Shown here: positions 9,145 to 17,339 of the stretch, one piece after another
Layout of the letters: every line of letters starts with the position of its first letter
How positions within the stretch are numbered: the stretch's first letter is position 1
Origin: Terriglobia bacterium
Lineage (GTDB): Bacteria; Acidobacteriota; Terriglobia; Bryobacterales; Bryobacteraceae
Assembly (NCBI GenBank): GCA_020073115.1
Contig: JAIQFU010000005.1
Span: 1-43,320 of the forward strand
Length of the DNA: 43,320 nucleotides
Direction: 5' to 3'
Notes under the pieces: model-generated
Seen by the model: only the letters and a program-made list of their open reading frames with translations
What the model was told of the DNA's origin: nothing
Databases searched by the model: none
Position numbers and translations under genes: made by a program

Positions 9145-9413
9145 CGTAATAGCCGGTGGGGTTTGGTTCCTTTGACGATTCTCGAAACAGGCACGTGGCG
9201 ATGTGGCGAGGCCAAGCGGCTTCTGAAGCGCGCAGGTCGCGGAAACCCGCTGTGCCTGGCGACGAGGTGGCCTAGGCGTCAGGCCGACAGGCCGCCGCTG
9301 GCCCAGGGTCCTCGTCTGAAGCAAATGAACGGAACCCCGTCTATGGGCCACAATCGGTCTGGAATGGACGCTGGGGCGCTCCATCCTCGATGGCAGATTC
9401 GTCGGCCCTGCCC

Positions 9414-10958
9414 TCACCAGTACTTGCGCCCAGCAGCGGATTGTAGCCGCGCGACCAAGCCATACAGGTGCAACACCGGGTGACGTGCTCCGATCAGTAG
9501 ATCGTCTAAGCTGGCGCTGTTTTCAGGAGACCGTACCAGTGTCCGCACAGGGGCAAACCACACACAGCGCCGCTTGCCATAAACTGAACCGGCAAGGCTG
9601 CTTTCGAAAAGGTCCACGAGCGCGATGAGGATGCGGTCGCGCCCCAGATAGTTTGCCCTGGCTCCTTTACTGCGGCTTTGCCAGTATTCGCTCCAGTGCT
9701 CTTTGGCGGGGAGTTTCACGGGCGGCGGCTCCTGCTCGATCCCAAGGGCGTTTCGCAGAAGTTCCGCCTTTTCGAGATAGTACGGCGCAGGATCGCTGTC
9801 ATCGGCCGAAGGGTTTCGCCAGCCGGTGATCGAGGTGACGTAGCTCTCAATATCGGTCTTCCACTGGGCCGCTTCCTTCTCTGCAGCCTCGGCTTTACCC
9901 ATCAGCCTCCTCGTCTGATCAAACTTAAGATACTCAGCCGAATAGGAATCCCTCTTGAATGTCGGTCCGGGCGGCTCGGTCCCGGCATTTTGAATGTCGA
10001 TAACTGGTTTGGCCGCGATCAGCGGCGCCAGTTCGTCGTTGAAAAGCTGTGCGGGAGCAACGGGTTCTTGCCTACTGATGGTTCCATCCATGCTCATTGA
10101 TTGCATCGGACGCTGCGCGCATAAACCGTGCCGGCTTGCCTGCAGTACCCACGCACGCGCCTGTTGGACGAGATATTCGCGAGGACCGGCAGGGCTTGCC
10201 AGCGCAAGTTTCTTCAGCGTCTGGATGGCGTATCGAAATTCGTAAGTGAAAACGCGGCTGTCCTGGTCAAGTTTGGAGAGCCTGCCCCCGAAAGGGTATA
10301 TCAGCGCAGGCGGCTCGCTTTTCGGCTCCGACACGAGCGTCAATAAGGCCGCTGCGAACGGCTCCACCTGTGCGCTGGAGCGGAAAGTAGCAAACCGACG
10401 CAGAAGGAACTGTTCTTTCTCGGCCGGGATCGTGATCGACTTGTAGAGCGGGGCCAGGGCTGCATAGTACTCAGCAAGGTTATATGTGAAGGGTTGCTCA
10501 CACTCAGATTTCGCATCGAGGGGCAATTCGATCTGTTCGTAAAGCTCAAGCGCTGCCTTTGGATCATTTGTGAGGAGCGCCCGCGCCACCCTAACTCGCA
10601 GCGAAACCCGGTCAATCCTGGCGCCGGCAAGGGCATGAAAAGCAGCGCTCAACGGACCAGCGCCGTACCACGAAAGTGGCCCATCCTCCTGGGCATATCC
10701 GGCGAGTTGGAAGGCTTGATCTAAGAGTTCCCTCCGTTGCTCAGGATCACCAACACGTCCGGATTCGATCAGCAAGAGCAGGGCATCCGCTGCAAACTCG
10801 GGCGGAGCAACGGAAGCCGCGTCGATCACCTCCTGGACCTCCCGGTCCGCCCGCTCCCGCTCGCCTCGATTTGGCGGACGTGATTGACTGCGGACCGGCA
10901 TTGTCCAGATAAGAAGACCTAGGACAGCAATCAGACGACGCAGTGGACTTCCAAGCAT
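9414..10958 (-). CDS. Exported protein of unknown function (514 aa, mostly helical)
   Basis: I do not recognise this family. It begins with a signal peptide (MLGSPLRRLIAVLGLLIWTMPVRSQS) and is then mostly alpha-helical, rich in Ala/Leu/Glu. Weak TPR-like helical pairs are visible, e.g. FAADALLLLIESGRVGDPEQRRELLDQAFQLAGYA and SLRVRVARALLTNDPKAALELYEQI. No catalytic motif is evident. A promoter-like TTGACA is 17 bp from an AT-rich box only 6 nt before the ATG, so the message may be leaderless. It is a single gene downstream of GH2 on the same strand, 169 bp away. A lineage-specific soil Acidobacteria protein is likely. The 269 bp between it and the TIGR03435 remnant hold nothing I can identify. 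Confidence 0.72.
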   Translation of the reverse strand: MLGSPLRRLIAVLGLLIWTMPVRSQSRPPNRGERERADREVQEVIDAASVAPPEFAADALLLLIESGRVGDPEQRRELLDQAFQLAGYAQEDGPLSWYGAGPLSAAFHALAGARIDRVSLRVRVARALLTNDPKAALELYEQIELPLDAKSECEQPFTYNLAEYYAALAPLYKSITIPAEKEQFLLRRFATFRSSAQVEPFAAALLTLVSEPKSEPPALIYPFGGRLSKLDQDSRVFTYEFRYAIQTLKKLALASPAGPREYLVQQARAWVLQASRHGLCAQRPMQSMSMDGTISRQEPVAPAQLFNDELAPLIAAKPVIDIQNAGTEPPGPTFKRDSYSAEYLKFDQTRRLMGKAEAAEKEAAQWKTDIESYVTSITGWRNPSADDSDPAPYYLEKAELLRNALGIEQEPPPVKLPAKEHWSEYWQSRSKGARANYLGRDRILIALVDLFESSLAGSVYGKRRCVWFAPVRTLVRSPENSASLDDLLIGARHPVLHLYGLVARLQSAAGRKYW

Positions 10959-10964
10959 AATAAG

Positions 10965-10993
10965 TAATTAGTATTCCTAATCCCCGTTGTCAA
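10965..10993 (-). promoter_or_regulatory. Promoter of the 514-aa exported protein gene
   Basis: On the minus strand, a perfect -35 TTGACA (10993-10988) is separated by 17 bp from TAATTA (10970-10965), a poor but AT-rich -10. The start codon begins 6 nt later. ATTAG/CTAAT (5 bp, 5-nt loop) lies within the spacer. The start point would fall at or next to the ATG. Confidence 0.5.
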
Positions 10994-11127
10994 GGGATCA
11001 AATCCAAAATGTTGGCCCCCTGCGGTAGATCAGCTTAAGCTGTTAGGTGTGAAGCCACAATGGATTGGGGGCGAAAAGTGGGCTTAACCCGAAACCACGT
11101 TCTGGGAGCGGCGGCCTCACCGTCCCT

Positions 11128-14073
11128 TCACTCGTCCCGCTCGCTGAACCTCATCCGCACTTGATTGGTATATCCGGCCTTGGGGAGAACGGCGTCCTTG
11201 ACCCAATTGCCCCAGGCCAGGTTGGGGTAGTTCCATTCGTTGTTGACGATGAACCGGACGCCCTCGGGGCGCGCTTCCAGCCGCACCGCGTCCTTGCCGT
11301 CCGAGACCGCCTCGAGCCGCGCCTCCGATCCACGCAGAATGGCGGAGGCGTAGTAGATGTTTTCCTTCATGCTCCGGAAGTCTTTGGTCCCGCGCGCGCC
11401 GGCATCGTTGCGGCCGAACAGGATGAACTCGCGCTCGTCTTCGGACCAGGGCCACGACGGTTTTTCGCCGTAGCGCTGCGCGTGTCCCCTGCCCTCCCGT
11501 TGGGCGATCCCCTGTTCCCGGCCGATGTGGTCGGCGGGATAGGCGGACCATAGCCCCCTGCGGCGCCAGGACAGGCGGTCGACGTCCCCTGTGAGCACGT
11601 ACGAAACGCCAAGCTCCCAATAGCCGCCCACGTCGCGCCGGTAGCCTTGATCGACCAGGCGCCGCGTCAGCGCCGGCAGTTCGCCCAATGTGTATCGCGT
11701 GGTGATCAGCCCCTGACCATCGATGCGAATCTGGAACGTGACGTTCACCGGCCCGTAGGCCCCGTCGAGGTCCACCACGGCTTCCGAATCCGCACGCGCC
11801 GCGCGGATGCTCTTCAGCGACCACTCCCCGAGTTGCTGGCCCACCAGGTTGAGATAGGGCCCGCTCTCGATGATCCTGGCGCTTTTGTAGGATCCTTCCG
11901 TCATCAGCCCGGTCTTGCGGCTGAACGTGAGCGCGAACGCGCCGCCCTTGACGGTGATGCTGTCCGCCTGCTCTTCAAGGGCCGGAGCCGGCCCACGCGG
12001 CGCGGGCACGGCTGCGGGCGGCGGAGGGTTGACCGGCAGGTTGTATTCGTCCACCAGGATGTCGCCCATCCGGAAAATCTTCAGGTTCAGAACGTCTCCA
12101 TCGTTCCAGCGCCGCGCGGGAAGGCGCAGAACTCCCTCCTGGTGCGGCTCCACGCTCGGTCCGTTCAGCTTTCCGGAATCCCGCCCGACAGTCCACTGGA
12201 ACGAGACCTCGTTCAGGTTCGTGTGGTCGAACCAGTTCTTGACGGCCAGCGCCAGCGGCCGGCCGGCGCCCGGATTCGAAACCGGCTTATCCTCGACCCG
12301 CACCGGCGAGTACGCTTTCTTGACCAGCCAGTACTCGGGCTTCTCCCGCCGCCAGCCGTCGATGATGCCCCAGTCGTTGCGCGAGACCACCAGCCGGTCT
12401 TCGGGCGCCACGGACGAGTTGTCCACCGAACCCCAGATCGCTCCGCCCAGCGCGCCTTCGGTAGTGAAGATTTTCTCCCAGAGGATTTTGATGCTCTGCC
12501 CCCAGAAGTTGTTCACGTTGGGATCGCGCCGCAGGTCCTCGGTAATGTAGGTGGGGACGTGCGCGAACTCGTCGTGGAGCACCGGCATCGAGGATGCCTC
12601 GCCGCCCCACTCCCGGTTCCGTTCCAGGTCGCCGCCGGGCCCCGGTCCGCCGTCGGCCATGCCCCGGCGGTAGGAGGGGTAGTGGAAGCTGTAGATGTCG
12701 TAGACCTGCTTTTGCAGCTCCGGCGGCGTCAGGTGGCTCCAACTGAACATGAGCGGCCGCGTCTGATCTTCCGCCCGCGCGTATTGCGCCTCCTTCAGGA
12801 CGTTGCTGCCCCAGTTCGATTCATTTCCCAGCGACCAGATAACCACCGAGGCGTGGCTGCGGTCGCGCTCCATCATGTCGGCCAACTGGCTCAGATAGTG
12901 CGGGGTAACCGCGGGATTGCTCGCCACCCCGCCGCGCGCCATGGACACCGAGTTCTCCGATTCGATGTACATGCCATAGCGATCGGCGGCGTCCAGAAAC
13001 TCCGGATTCGTGGGGTAATGCGAGGTCCGGACATAGTTGATATTGCCGGCCCGGAAAAGGCGAATGTCTTCCTCCAGGAGTTCGAGCGGCACGCTGCGCC
13101 CGGTGAGGGGATAGATGTCTTTCCGGCATACGCCGCGAAGCTTGACCTCTTTTCCGTTCACCAGCAGCTTTTTCCCGGACACCTCCACTTTCCGGAACCC
13201 CACCTTCCGGACGACCGTGCCAAGAACCGGGCCGCCGGCGGAAATCGAGGCCTCCAGGGTGTACAGGTTCGGGTGCTCGGCATCCCATTTGAGCGGCGAC
13301 GCCACCGGGATCTCCACCGTTGTTTCGGGGTTCTCGCGCGTGAGATCCACCACCGATGGGCGCAACGCAACCGCTCTTCCCTGAGGGTCCTTCAAAGTGA
13401 GTTGAACGCGGGCGGCGCTCGCCCGGTTGAAGCTCACCGCGGACCAGACCTTCAGGACGCCGTTGCGATACTCGCCGTCCAGACCCGCTTCGATGTTGAA
13501 CCGCGTGAGGTAGTCGGGCGGTTCGGCGAAGAGCCGCACGCTGCGCAGGATGCCCCCGTTGTTGTAGCCCGACAGGCCTTCCGTTTCGTCGGTGGCGGCT
13601 ACCGTGAGCCACACCTCTTTACCCGGCGCGACGCGATCGGTGATGTCGCAGTTCCACGTGGTGAAGGCGCCGAAATGGTCGCGGAGAAAAACGCCGTCGA
13701 TCCAAGCCCTGCCCAGACCGCTGACGCCATCGAACTGGAGGATGATGCGCTTGCCGGCGAACTCCGCGGGGATGGCGATCTTTTTCTTGAAGGCATACTC
13801 TCCGCCGCGCCTGCCGACCACCCCCTGGGGGATCGCGTGGCTGGGAAGCCGAATATCCTGCCAGCCGGAGGGGTCTGCGGCGTTGTTCCAGAACTCGGCG
13901 GGCGGGGTCGTGGTGACCTTCCAGAGGCCGTTTAGAGAGAGGACCGCCTGCTTGACGCCCGCGACCGTGGCGGGAGCGGGGACGACCACCGGCCTGGGCC
14001 ACACCGGGTTGTCCGGTACGGCCGCCTGCACAAGGCCCGCGGAGAGAAATGCGAAGAGGAGACTGGCGCGCAT
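11128..14073 (-). CDS. Glycoside hydrolase family 2 (beta-galactosidase-like), exported
   Basis: A 981-residue enzyme with signal peptide MRASLLFAFLSAGLVQA. The GH2 order is visible: sugar-binding jelly-roll (GKRIILQFDGVSGLGRAWIDGVFLRDHFGAFTTW), Ig-like domain, then a TIM barrel starting LRGVCRKDIYPLTG. In the barrel, YVRTSHYPTNPEFLDAADRYGMYIESE precedes SLGNESNWG (acid/base Glu ~417). HDEFAHVP supplies the likely nucleophile Glu ~501. Members hydrolyse beta-galactosides, beta-glucuronides or related sugars in the periplasm; specificity is not decided by sequence. The barrel tryptophans of LacZ are not evident and the C-terminal domains are divergent. ATG 14073 is chosen because a TTG at 14091 precedes the signal peptide and TAGACT lies 8 nt before the ATG. 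A galactose uptake and kinase operon is encoded 10 kb away. Confidence 0.92.
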   Translation of the reverse strand: MRASLLFAFLSAGLVQAAVPDNPVWPRPVVVPAPATVAGVKQAVLSLNGLWKVTTTPPAEFWNNAADPSGWQDIRLPSHAIPQGVVGRRGGEYAFKKKIAIPAEFAGKRIILQFDGVSGLGRAWIDGVFLRDHFGAFTTWNCDITDRVAPGKEVWLTVAATDETEGLSGYNNGGILRSVRLFAEPPDYLTRFNIEAGLDGEYRNGVLKVWSAVSFNRASAARVQLTLKDPQGRAVALRPSVVDLTRENPETTVEIPVASPLKWDAEHPNLYTLEASISAGGPVLGTVVRKVGFRKVEVSGKKLLVNGKEVKLRGVCRKDIYPLTGRSVPLELLEEDIRLFRAGNINYVRTSHYPTNPEFLDAADRYGMYIESENSVSMARGGVASNPAVTPHYLSQLADMMERDRSHASVVIWSLGNESNWGSNVLKEAQYARAEDQTRPLMFSWSHLTPPELQKQVYDIYSFHYPSYRRGMADGGPGPGGDLERNREWGGEASSMPVLHDEFAHVPTYITEDLRRDPNVNNFWGQSIKILWEKIFTTEGALGGAIWGSVDNSSVAPEDRLVVSRNDWGIIDGWRREKPEYWLVKKAYSPVRVEDKPVSNPGAGRPLALAVKNWFDHTNLNEVSFQWTVGRDSGKLNGPSVEPHQEGVLRLPARRWNDGDVLNLKIFRMGDILVDEYNLPVNPPPPAAVPAPRGPAPALEEQADSITVKGGAFALTFSRKTGLMTEGSYKSARIIESGPYLNLVGQQLGEWSLKSIRAARADSEAVVDLDGAYGPVNVTFQIRIDGQGLITTRYTLGELPALTRRLVDQGYRRDVGGYWELGVSYVLTGDVDRLSWRRRGLWSAYPADHIGREQGIAQREGRGHAQRYGEKPSWPWSEDEREFILFGRNDAGARGTKDFRSMKENIYYASAILRGSEARLEAVSDGKDAVRLEARPEGVRFIVNNEWNYPNLAWGNWVKDAVLPKAGYTNQVRMRFSERDE

Positions 14074-14081
14074 AGAACCCG

Positions 14082-14087
14082 AGTCTA
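14082..14087 (-). promoter_or_regulatory. -10-like box TAGACT, 8 nt before the GH2 start
   Basis: TAGACT on the minus strand is followed by 8 nt and ATG 14073, with no Shine-Dalgarno sequence. This is one of about ten TANNNT boxes at this spacing in the window. No -35 box is clear. Confidence 0.4.
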
Positions 14088-14209
14088 ACAACGGGCGGGG
14101 AAAAGGGTATCCGACTAAGGTGGGAGCGGCAGGGGCGGTCGGAGGCAGGTCCTACCACTCCGCCCATAGGGGGATGGCGCCCCGCGCGTCCAGAGTTTAT
14201 GCTCTAGAT

Positions 14210-14222
14210 GTCCCCTGGGGAC
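14210..14222. promoter_or_regulatory. 13-bp palindrome upstream of the cupin gene
   Basis: GTCCCC (14210-14215), T, GGGGAC (14217-14222) is a perfect palindrome with a one-base centre, 17 nt before ATG 14240, in the divergent GH2/cupin gap. It could be an operator or a small mRNA hairpin just before the ribosome site. No other regulatory mark helps to decide. Confidence 0.35.
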
Positions 14223-14239
14223 CATTGAGTGGAGCGCAT

Positions 14240-15097
14240 ATGAAACACGTTGTCATTTCCTTGCTCGCGGCCGCCTCCTGCCTGCTCGCGGCGGATGGAG
14301 ACTTTCTTCGCCGCCAGGCGCAGGATGTCAAGCCGCAACCCGACGATCTGACGGCCGGCGCGAGGTCGGCCTCCTACAAACCGTTCTTCGGCGTCGGCGA
14401 TGCGAGCGCCGGCGGATTCAAGACCGTCGTCCGTTACGGCGAACTCACGCTCGGTCCCGACGGGACGAGCGCGGTGGTCAGCTATCCGGCCGAGGAGCAG
14501 ATGTACTTCATCGAAGCGGGCCGCGGCACGCTGCTGTACGGCGACGAGAAGGCCGCGGTGAAGCGGAACGACTTCATGTACCTTCCCGCCGGCGTCAGGC
14601 ACGGGATCGCGAGCGCGGGCGACGACCCCCTAAAGGTCGTGGTCATGGGATACAAGATCCCCGAGGGCGCGAACGTGCAGCCCACGCCGAAGCTGATGCT
14701 GGCCAATGCGGACGACGTCCCGCTTCAGATTCTGGGCAGCCATGGACCGACCACTCAATTCAAGTTGTTGATGGGGACCACACGGAGCACCCGCGACAAG
14801 CTCTCCGCAGCCTACGTGATGGACAGCCTGTTCATCATGGATTTCGCGCCCGGGGGGACCAATATCCCGCACAATCACGCCAACGAAGAGGAGATCTACC
14901 TTCTCCTGCGAGGCAGCGGCGACATGGTGGCGGGGAAGGACGCCGCCGGCAAGGAGGTTCGCCACGCCGTGACGCAGGGCGCGGCATTCCTGTTCAAGCC
15001 GGGCTGCCAGGTGGGGTATTACAGCAACGCGAAGGAAGGGCAGGACCACGACATCATACTCGCGGTGCGCTCCATGCTGCCGCGCGGACCGAGGTAG
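14240..15097 (+). CDS. Exported double-cupin protein
   Basis: A 285-residue protein with signal peptide MKHVVISLLAAASCLLAA and two cupin barrels. The first has EEQMYFIEAGRGTLLYGDEKAAVKRNDFMYLPAGVRHGI. The second has PHNHANEEEIYLLLRGSGDMVAGKD, with HxH...E metal ligands, and a later Gly/Pro-type motif FLFKPGCQVGYYSN. The first barrel lacks the usual HxH pair, so metal probably binds only in the second. Cupins of this kind may bind sugars or act as dioxygenases or isomerases; no substrate can be assigned. GTGGAG lies about 6 nt before ATG 14240. It is divergent from GH2, with 166 bp between the two starts. Confidence 0.85.
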   Translation: MKHVVISLLAAASCLLAADGDFLRRQAQDVKPQPDDLTAGARSASYKPFFGVGDASAGGFKTVVRYGELTLGPDGTSAVVSYPAEEQMYFIEAGRGTLLYGDEKAAVKRNDFMYLPAGVRHGIASAGDDPLKVVVMGYKIPEGANVQPTPKLMLANADDVPLQILGSHGPTTQFKLLMGTTRSTRDKLSAAYVMDSLFIMDFAPGGTNIPHNHANEEEIYLLLRGSGDMVAGKDAAGKEVRHAVTQGAAFLFKPGCQVGYYSNAKEGQDHDIILAVRSMLPRGPR

Positions 15098-15102
15098 AAG
15101 AA

Positions 15103-15166
15103 GTAGGGCCGCCCTCCGGTCGCGACAGTCTCCAGCCTGTCGCGCCCGGCCGAATGGCGGTCCTAC
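15103..15166. repeat. 64-bp palindromic element (nested inverted repeats)
   Basis: Outer arms GTAGGGCCGCC (15103-15113) and GGCGGTCCTAC (15156-15166) match at 10 of 11 positions. Inner arms CGCGACAG (15121-15128) and CTGTCGCG (15137-15144) match perfectly around an 8-nt loop. It starts 6 bp after the cupin stop codon and has no T-run, so a dispersed palindromic repeat fits better than an intrinsic terminator. A possible fragment (GGTCCTACCAC) lies at ~14150 upstream of the cupin gene. The remaining bases up to 15329 contain only a weak TTGACG (near 15272) and AT-rich GATTAT. Confidence 0.6.
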
Positions 15167-15329
15167 AGTTCCACGCGCTACTGCGTAGGTGGCTTCGCGC
15201 CGTGGCGATGCCCAGTGTGGAATAGAAGTTGTTGCCCGAGACCGACCCGCCTGGAATTCCAATGCAGCGTGTTGACGATCTCACGGAAGGCAACCGATTA
15301 TCCTAAGGTGTTTCGCGCGGAGGCCGAAG

Positions 15330-17171
15330 ATGCATCGTTTGAGAGCAGCCGCGTTCGTGCTGGTCGCCCTGGCATGCGCCGCCGCGGCGCCCAGGATCGA
15401 TAAGGTCGAGCCGCCCAACTGGTGGACGCCCCACACCTACAACCCCGTCCAGCTCCTGCTCACCGGCGCCGATCTCAAGGATGCGGCGGTCACCACTGCA
15501 TCCAAGGGCTTCAAGATCGAGGTTCGGAGCGCTTCGGACAATGGCGCGTACCTCTTTCTGTATCTCGACATCGGCAAGGAGGCGCGGCCCGGCGCTTACC
15601 GGTTTCAAGTCCGGAACAGGTCGGGCGCGGCCGAGTTCACCTTCCGGCTGGAGAGTCCGCTGGAGGCCCGCGGCCGCTTCCAGGGATTCGGCCCCGACGA
15701 CGTGATCTACCTGCTCATGCCCGACCGGTTCGCCAACGGCGATCCCTCCAACGACAGCCCGCCCGAGTACGGCCGCCCGGCCGACCGCAGCGTGGCGCAG
15801 GCGTACCACGGCGGAGATTTCCGGGGGATCCGCGAGCACCTGGGATACCTCAAAGCGCTCGGCGTGACCGGCGTCTGGATGACCCCGGCATACAAAAATT
15901 CCAGCCCCGGCGCCAGCCCGTATCACGGCTACCACACAGTGGATTTCTACGATGTGGAGCCGCGTTTCGGCTCGATGAAAGAGTTCAGGGAACTGGTGGA
16001 CGCGGCCCACCAGATGGGACTGAAGGTGGTTCAGGACCAGGTGGCCAATCACACCGGCCCGCGCCACCCGTGGGTGACGAACCCTCCGACCAAGACATGG
16101 TTCAACTACCTGGACCGCTCCCCCCGGCCCAGGAACAATTACGATATCGCCGCGCTGACGGACCCCTACGCCCGGCCGAAACGCCGCGATCTCCCCCTGC
16201 GCGGGTGGTTCGCCGGCAGCCTGCCCGATCTCAACCAGGACGATCCGCTGGTGCGCGACTATCTCATCGAGAATGCGCTGTGGTGGATCGCGATGACCGG
16301 GATCGACGCCATCCGCCAGGACACCTATCCCTACGTGGACCGGCCGTTCTGGGAAAAGTGGCAGACCGCGATCGACCGCCAGTACCCGGGGTTCGTGGTG
16401 GTGGGTGAGATCACCGCGCCCACTCCGGCCGCGCTTTCGTTTTTCGAAGGCGGCGCGCGGCGCTACGGGGTGGACACCAAACTGCCTTCCATGCTCGACT
16501 TCCCGCTGGAGGGGGCCGCCCGCGCGGTGTTCGCCCAGGGGCAGCCCATGACGAGGCTGGTCGAGATCCTGGCGCAGGATTCTCTCTACCGCCGGCCCGA
16601 CATGCTGGTGATGTTCCCCGGGAACCACGACCAGCCCCGATTTCTGACCGCCGCCAAAGGGGACGTCTCCAAGCTGATGATGGCCGAGGCCTTCACTCTG
16701 ACCACAAAACGCGTGGCGCACCTCTACTATGGCGACGAGATCGCGATGCCGGGCGGCAGCGACCCCGATAACCGCCGCGACTTCCCCGGCGGCTGGCCCG
16801 GCGATCCTGTGAACGCTTTTACCGCCGAGGGGCGGACCGGCGACGCGGCCCGGGTTTTCCAATTCACGCAGGCCCTCCTGCAATTCCGGCAGGCGCATCC
16901 GGCGCTGCGGCGCGGAGGCCTGGTTCAGCTCCTGGCCAACCAGGACCAGTATGCCTACCTCAGGACCTCGCCCGGGGAGCGGGTCCTGGTGGTGTTGAAT
17001 CGCGCCGGAAGCGCCAAACCGCTGCAGATCGACGTGGACGACCTGGGACTCCCGGAGGGGCTCCGCCTCACGTCCTTTTCCGAGGGCGTCCCGGATGCAG
17101 TGGTCTCCGGAGGCAAAATCGCCATCGAGCAGCCGAAGGACGTGCTAATCTACTGGGCGCCGGTGAAATAG
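15330..17171 (+). CDS. Exported GH13 alpha-amylase-family enzyme (cyclomaltodextrinase/neopullulanase-like)
   Basis: 613 residues: signal peptide MHRLRAAAFVLVALACAAAA, an N-terminal Ig-like domain (IDKVEPPNWWTPHTYNPVQLLLTGADL), a GH13 barrel from DDVIYLLMPDRFANGDPSND, and a C-terminal beta domain. All four GH13 motifs are present: VVQDQVANH; GIDAIRQDTY with nucleophile Asp331; VVGEI with acid/base Glu360; FPGNHDQ with Asp434. The N-terminal domain and MPDRFANGD are typical of cyclomaltodextrinase-type enzymes, which cleave alpha-1,4-glucans or cyclodextrins, here probably in the periplasm. The start is supported by GCGGAGG about 7 nt upstream. The short gap after it contains a microprotein gene on the same strand. 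Confidence 0.94.
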   Translation: MHRLRAAAFVLVALACAAAAPRIDKVEPPNWWTPHTYNPVQLLLTGADLKDAAVTTASKGFKIEVRSASDNGAYLFLYLDIGKEARPGAYRFQVRNRSGAAEFTFRLESPLEARGRFQGFGPDDVIYLLMPDRFANGDPSNDSPPEYGRPADRSVAQAYHGGDFRGIREHLGYLKALGVTGVWMTPAYKNSSPGASPYHGYHTVDFYDVEPRFGSMKEFRELVDAAHQMGLKVVQDQVANHTGPRHPWVTNPPTKTWFNYLDRSPRPRNNYDIAALTDPYARPKRRDLPLRGWFAGSLPDLNQDDPLVRDYLIENALWWIAMTGIDAIRQDTYPYVDRPFWEKWQTAIDRQYPGFVVVGEITAPTPAALSFFEGGARRYGVDTKLPSMLDFPLEGAARAVFAQGQPMTRLVEILAQDSLYRRPDMLVMFPGNHDQPRFLTAAKGDVSKLMMAEAFTLTTKRVAHLYYGDEIAMPGGSDPDNRRDFPGGWPGDPVNAFTAEGRTGDAARVFQFTQALLQFRQAHPALRRGGLVQLLANQDQYAYLRTSPGERVLVVLNRAGSAKPLQIDVDDLGLPEGLRLTSFSEGVPDAVVSGGKIAIEQPKDVLIYWAPVK

Positions 17172-17215
17172 ACGCCCTGTCACCAGGACGCCTGTTTCTG
17201 CGTCTCTAATTCTAG

Positions 17216-17305
17216 ATGCCTGAATGGCTTACGATTGTCCTGGCTGTGGGCGCGTACTTCGCGCTGATGAAGTGGGTACTGCCCCGGTTGGGCGTACCCA
17301 CTTGA
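17216..17305 (+). CDS. Candidate 29-residue single-span membrane microprotein
   Basis: An ATG-to-TGA frame of 30 codons between GH13 and the convergent pgk. It starts MPEWLTIVLAVGAYFALMKW and ends VLPRLGVPT. One hydrophobic segment (about residues 4-18) is followed by a basic, proline-containing tail, as in real single-span microproteins with a positive inside. No strong Shine-Dalgarno sequence is seen. Support is only composition and topology, so it could be a chance frame. Its 3' end overlaps a 10-bp inverted repeat. Confidence 0.45.
   Translation: MPEWLTIVLAVGAYFALMKWVLPRLGVPT
17270..17303. repeat. 10-bp perfect inverted repeat at the end of the microprotein frame
   Basis: AAGTGGGTAC (17270-17279) and GTACCCACTT (17294-17303) are perfect reverse complements around a 14-nt loop. 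The right arm ends at the first base of the TGA stop. It lies about 37 bp past the pgk stop codon. Neither strand has a U-run next to it. Confidence 0.6.
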
Positions 17306-17320
17306 ATGGCAAACACTTGC

Positions 17321-17339
17321 GACGTCGGGTCCCGACGTC
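17321..17339. terminator. 19-bp palindrome directly after the pgk stop codon (possible terminator hairpin)
   Basis: GACGTCGGG (17321-17329), T, CCCGACGTC (17331-17339) is a perfect 9-bp-arm palindrome abutting the pgk TAG (17340-17342). In RNA it makes an 8-bp GC-rich stem with a 3-nt loop. The sequence after it on the pgk strand (GCAAGTGTTTG) is not a true U-run, so this may be a U-less terminator or an mRNA 3'-end stabiliser. Confidence 0.45.

Noticed and set aside
9145-9413. Possible gene in the gap between the TIGR03435 remnant and the 514-aa gene
   Set aside because: Only short shadow frames without start signals or recognisable motifs; nothing supportable.
11647-13935. Long plus-strand open frame (762 codons) opposite GH2
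   Set aside because: It is fully antisense to the GH2 gene, has the composition of a GC-rich shadow frame (His/Arg/Asp-rich) and no recognisable domain.
15303-16898. Minus-strand open frame (531 codons) opposite GH13
   Set aside because: It mirrors the GH13 gene, which has all four catalytic motifs in the other strand.
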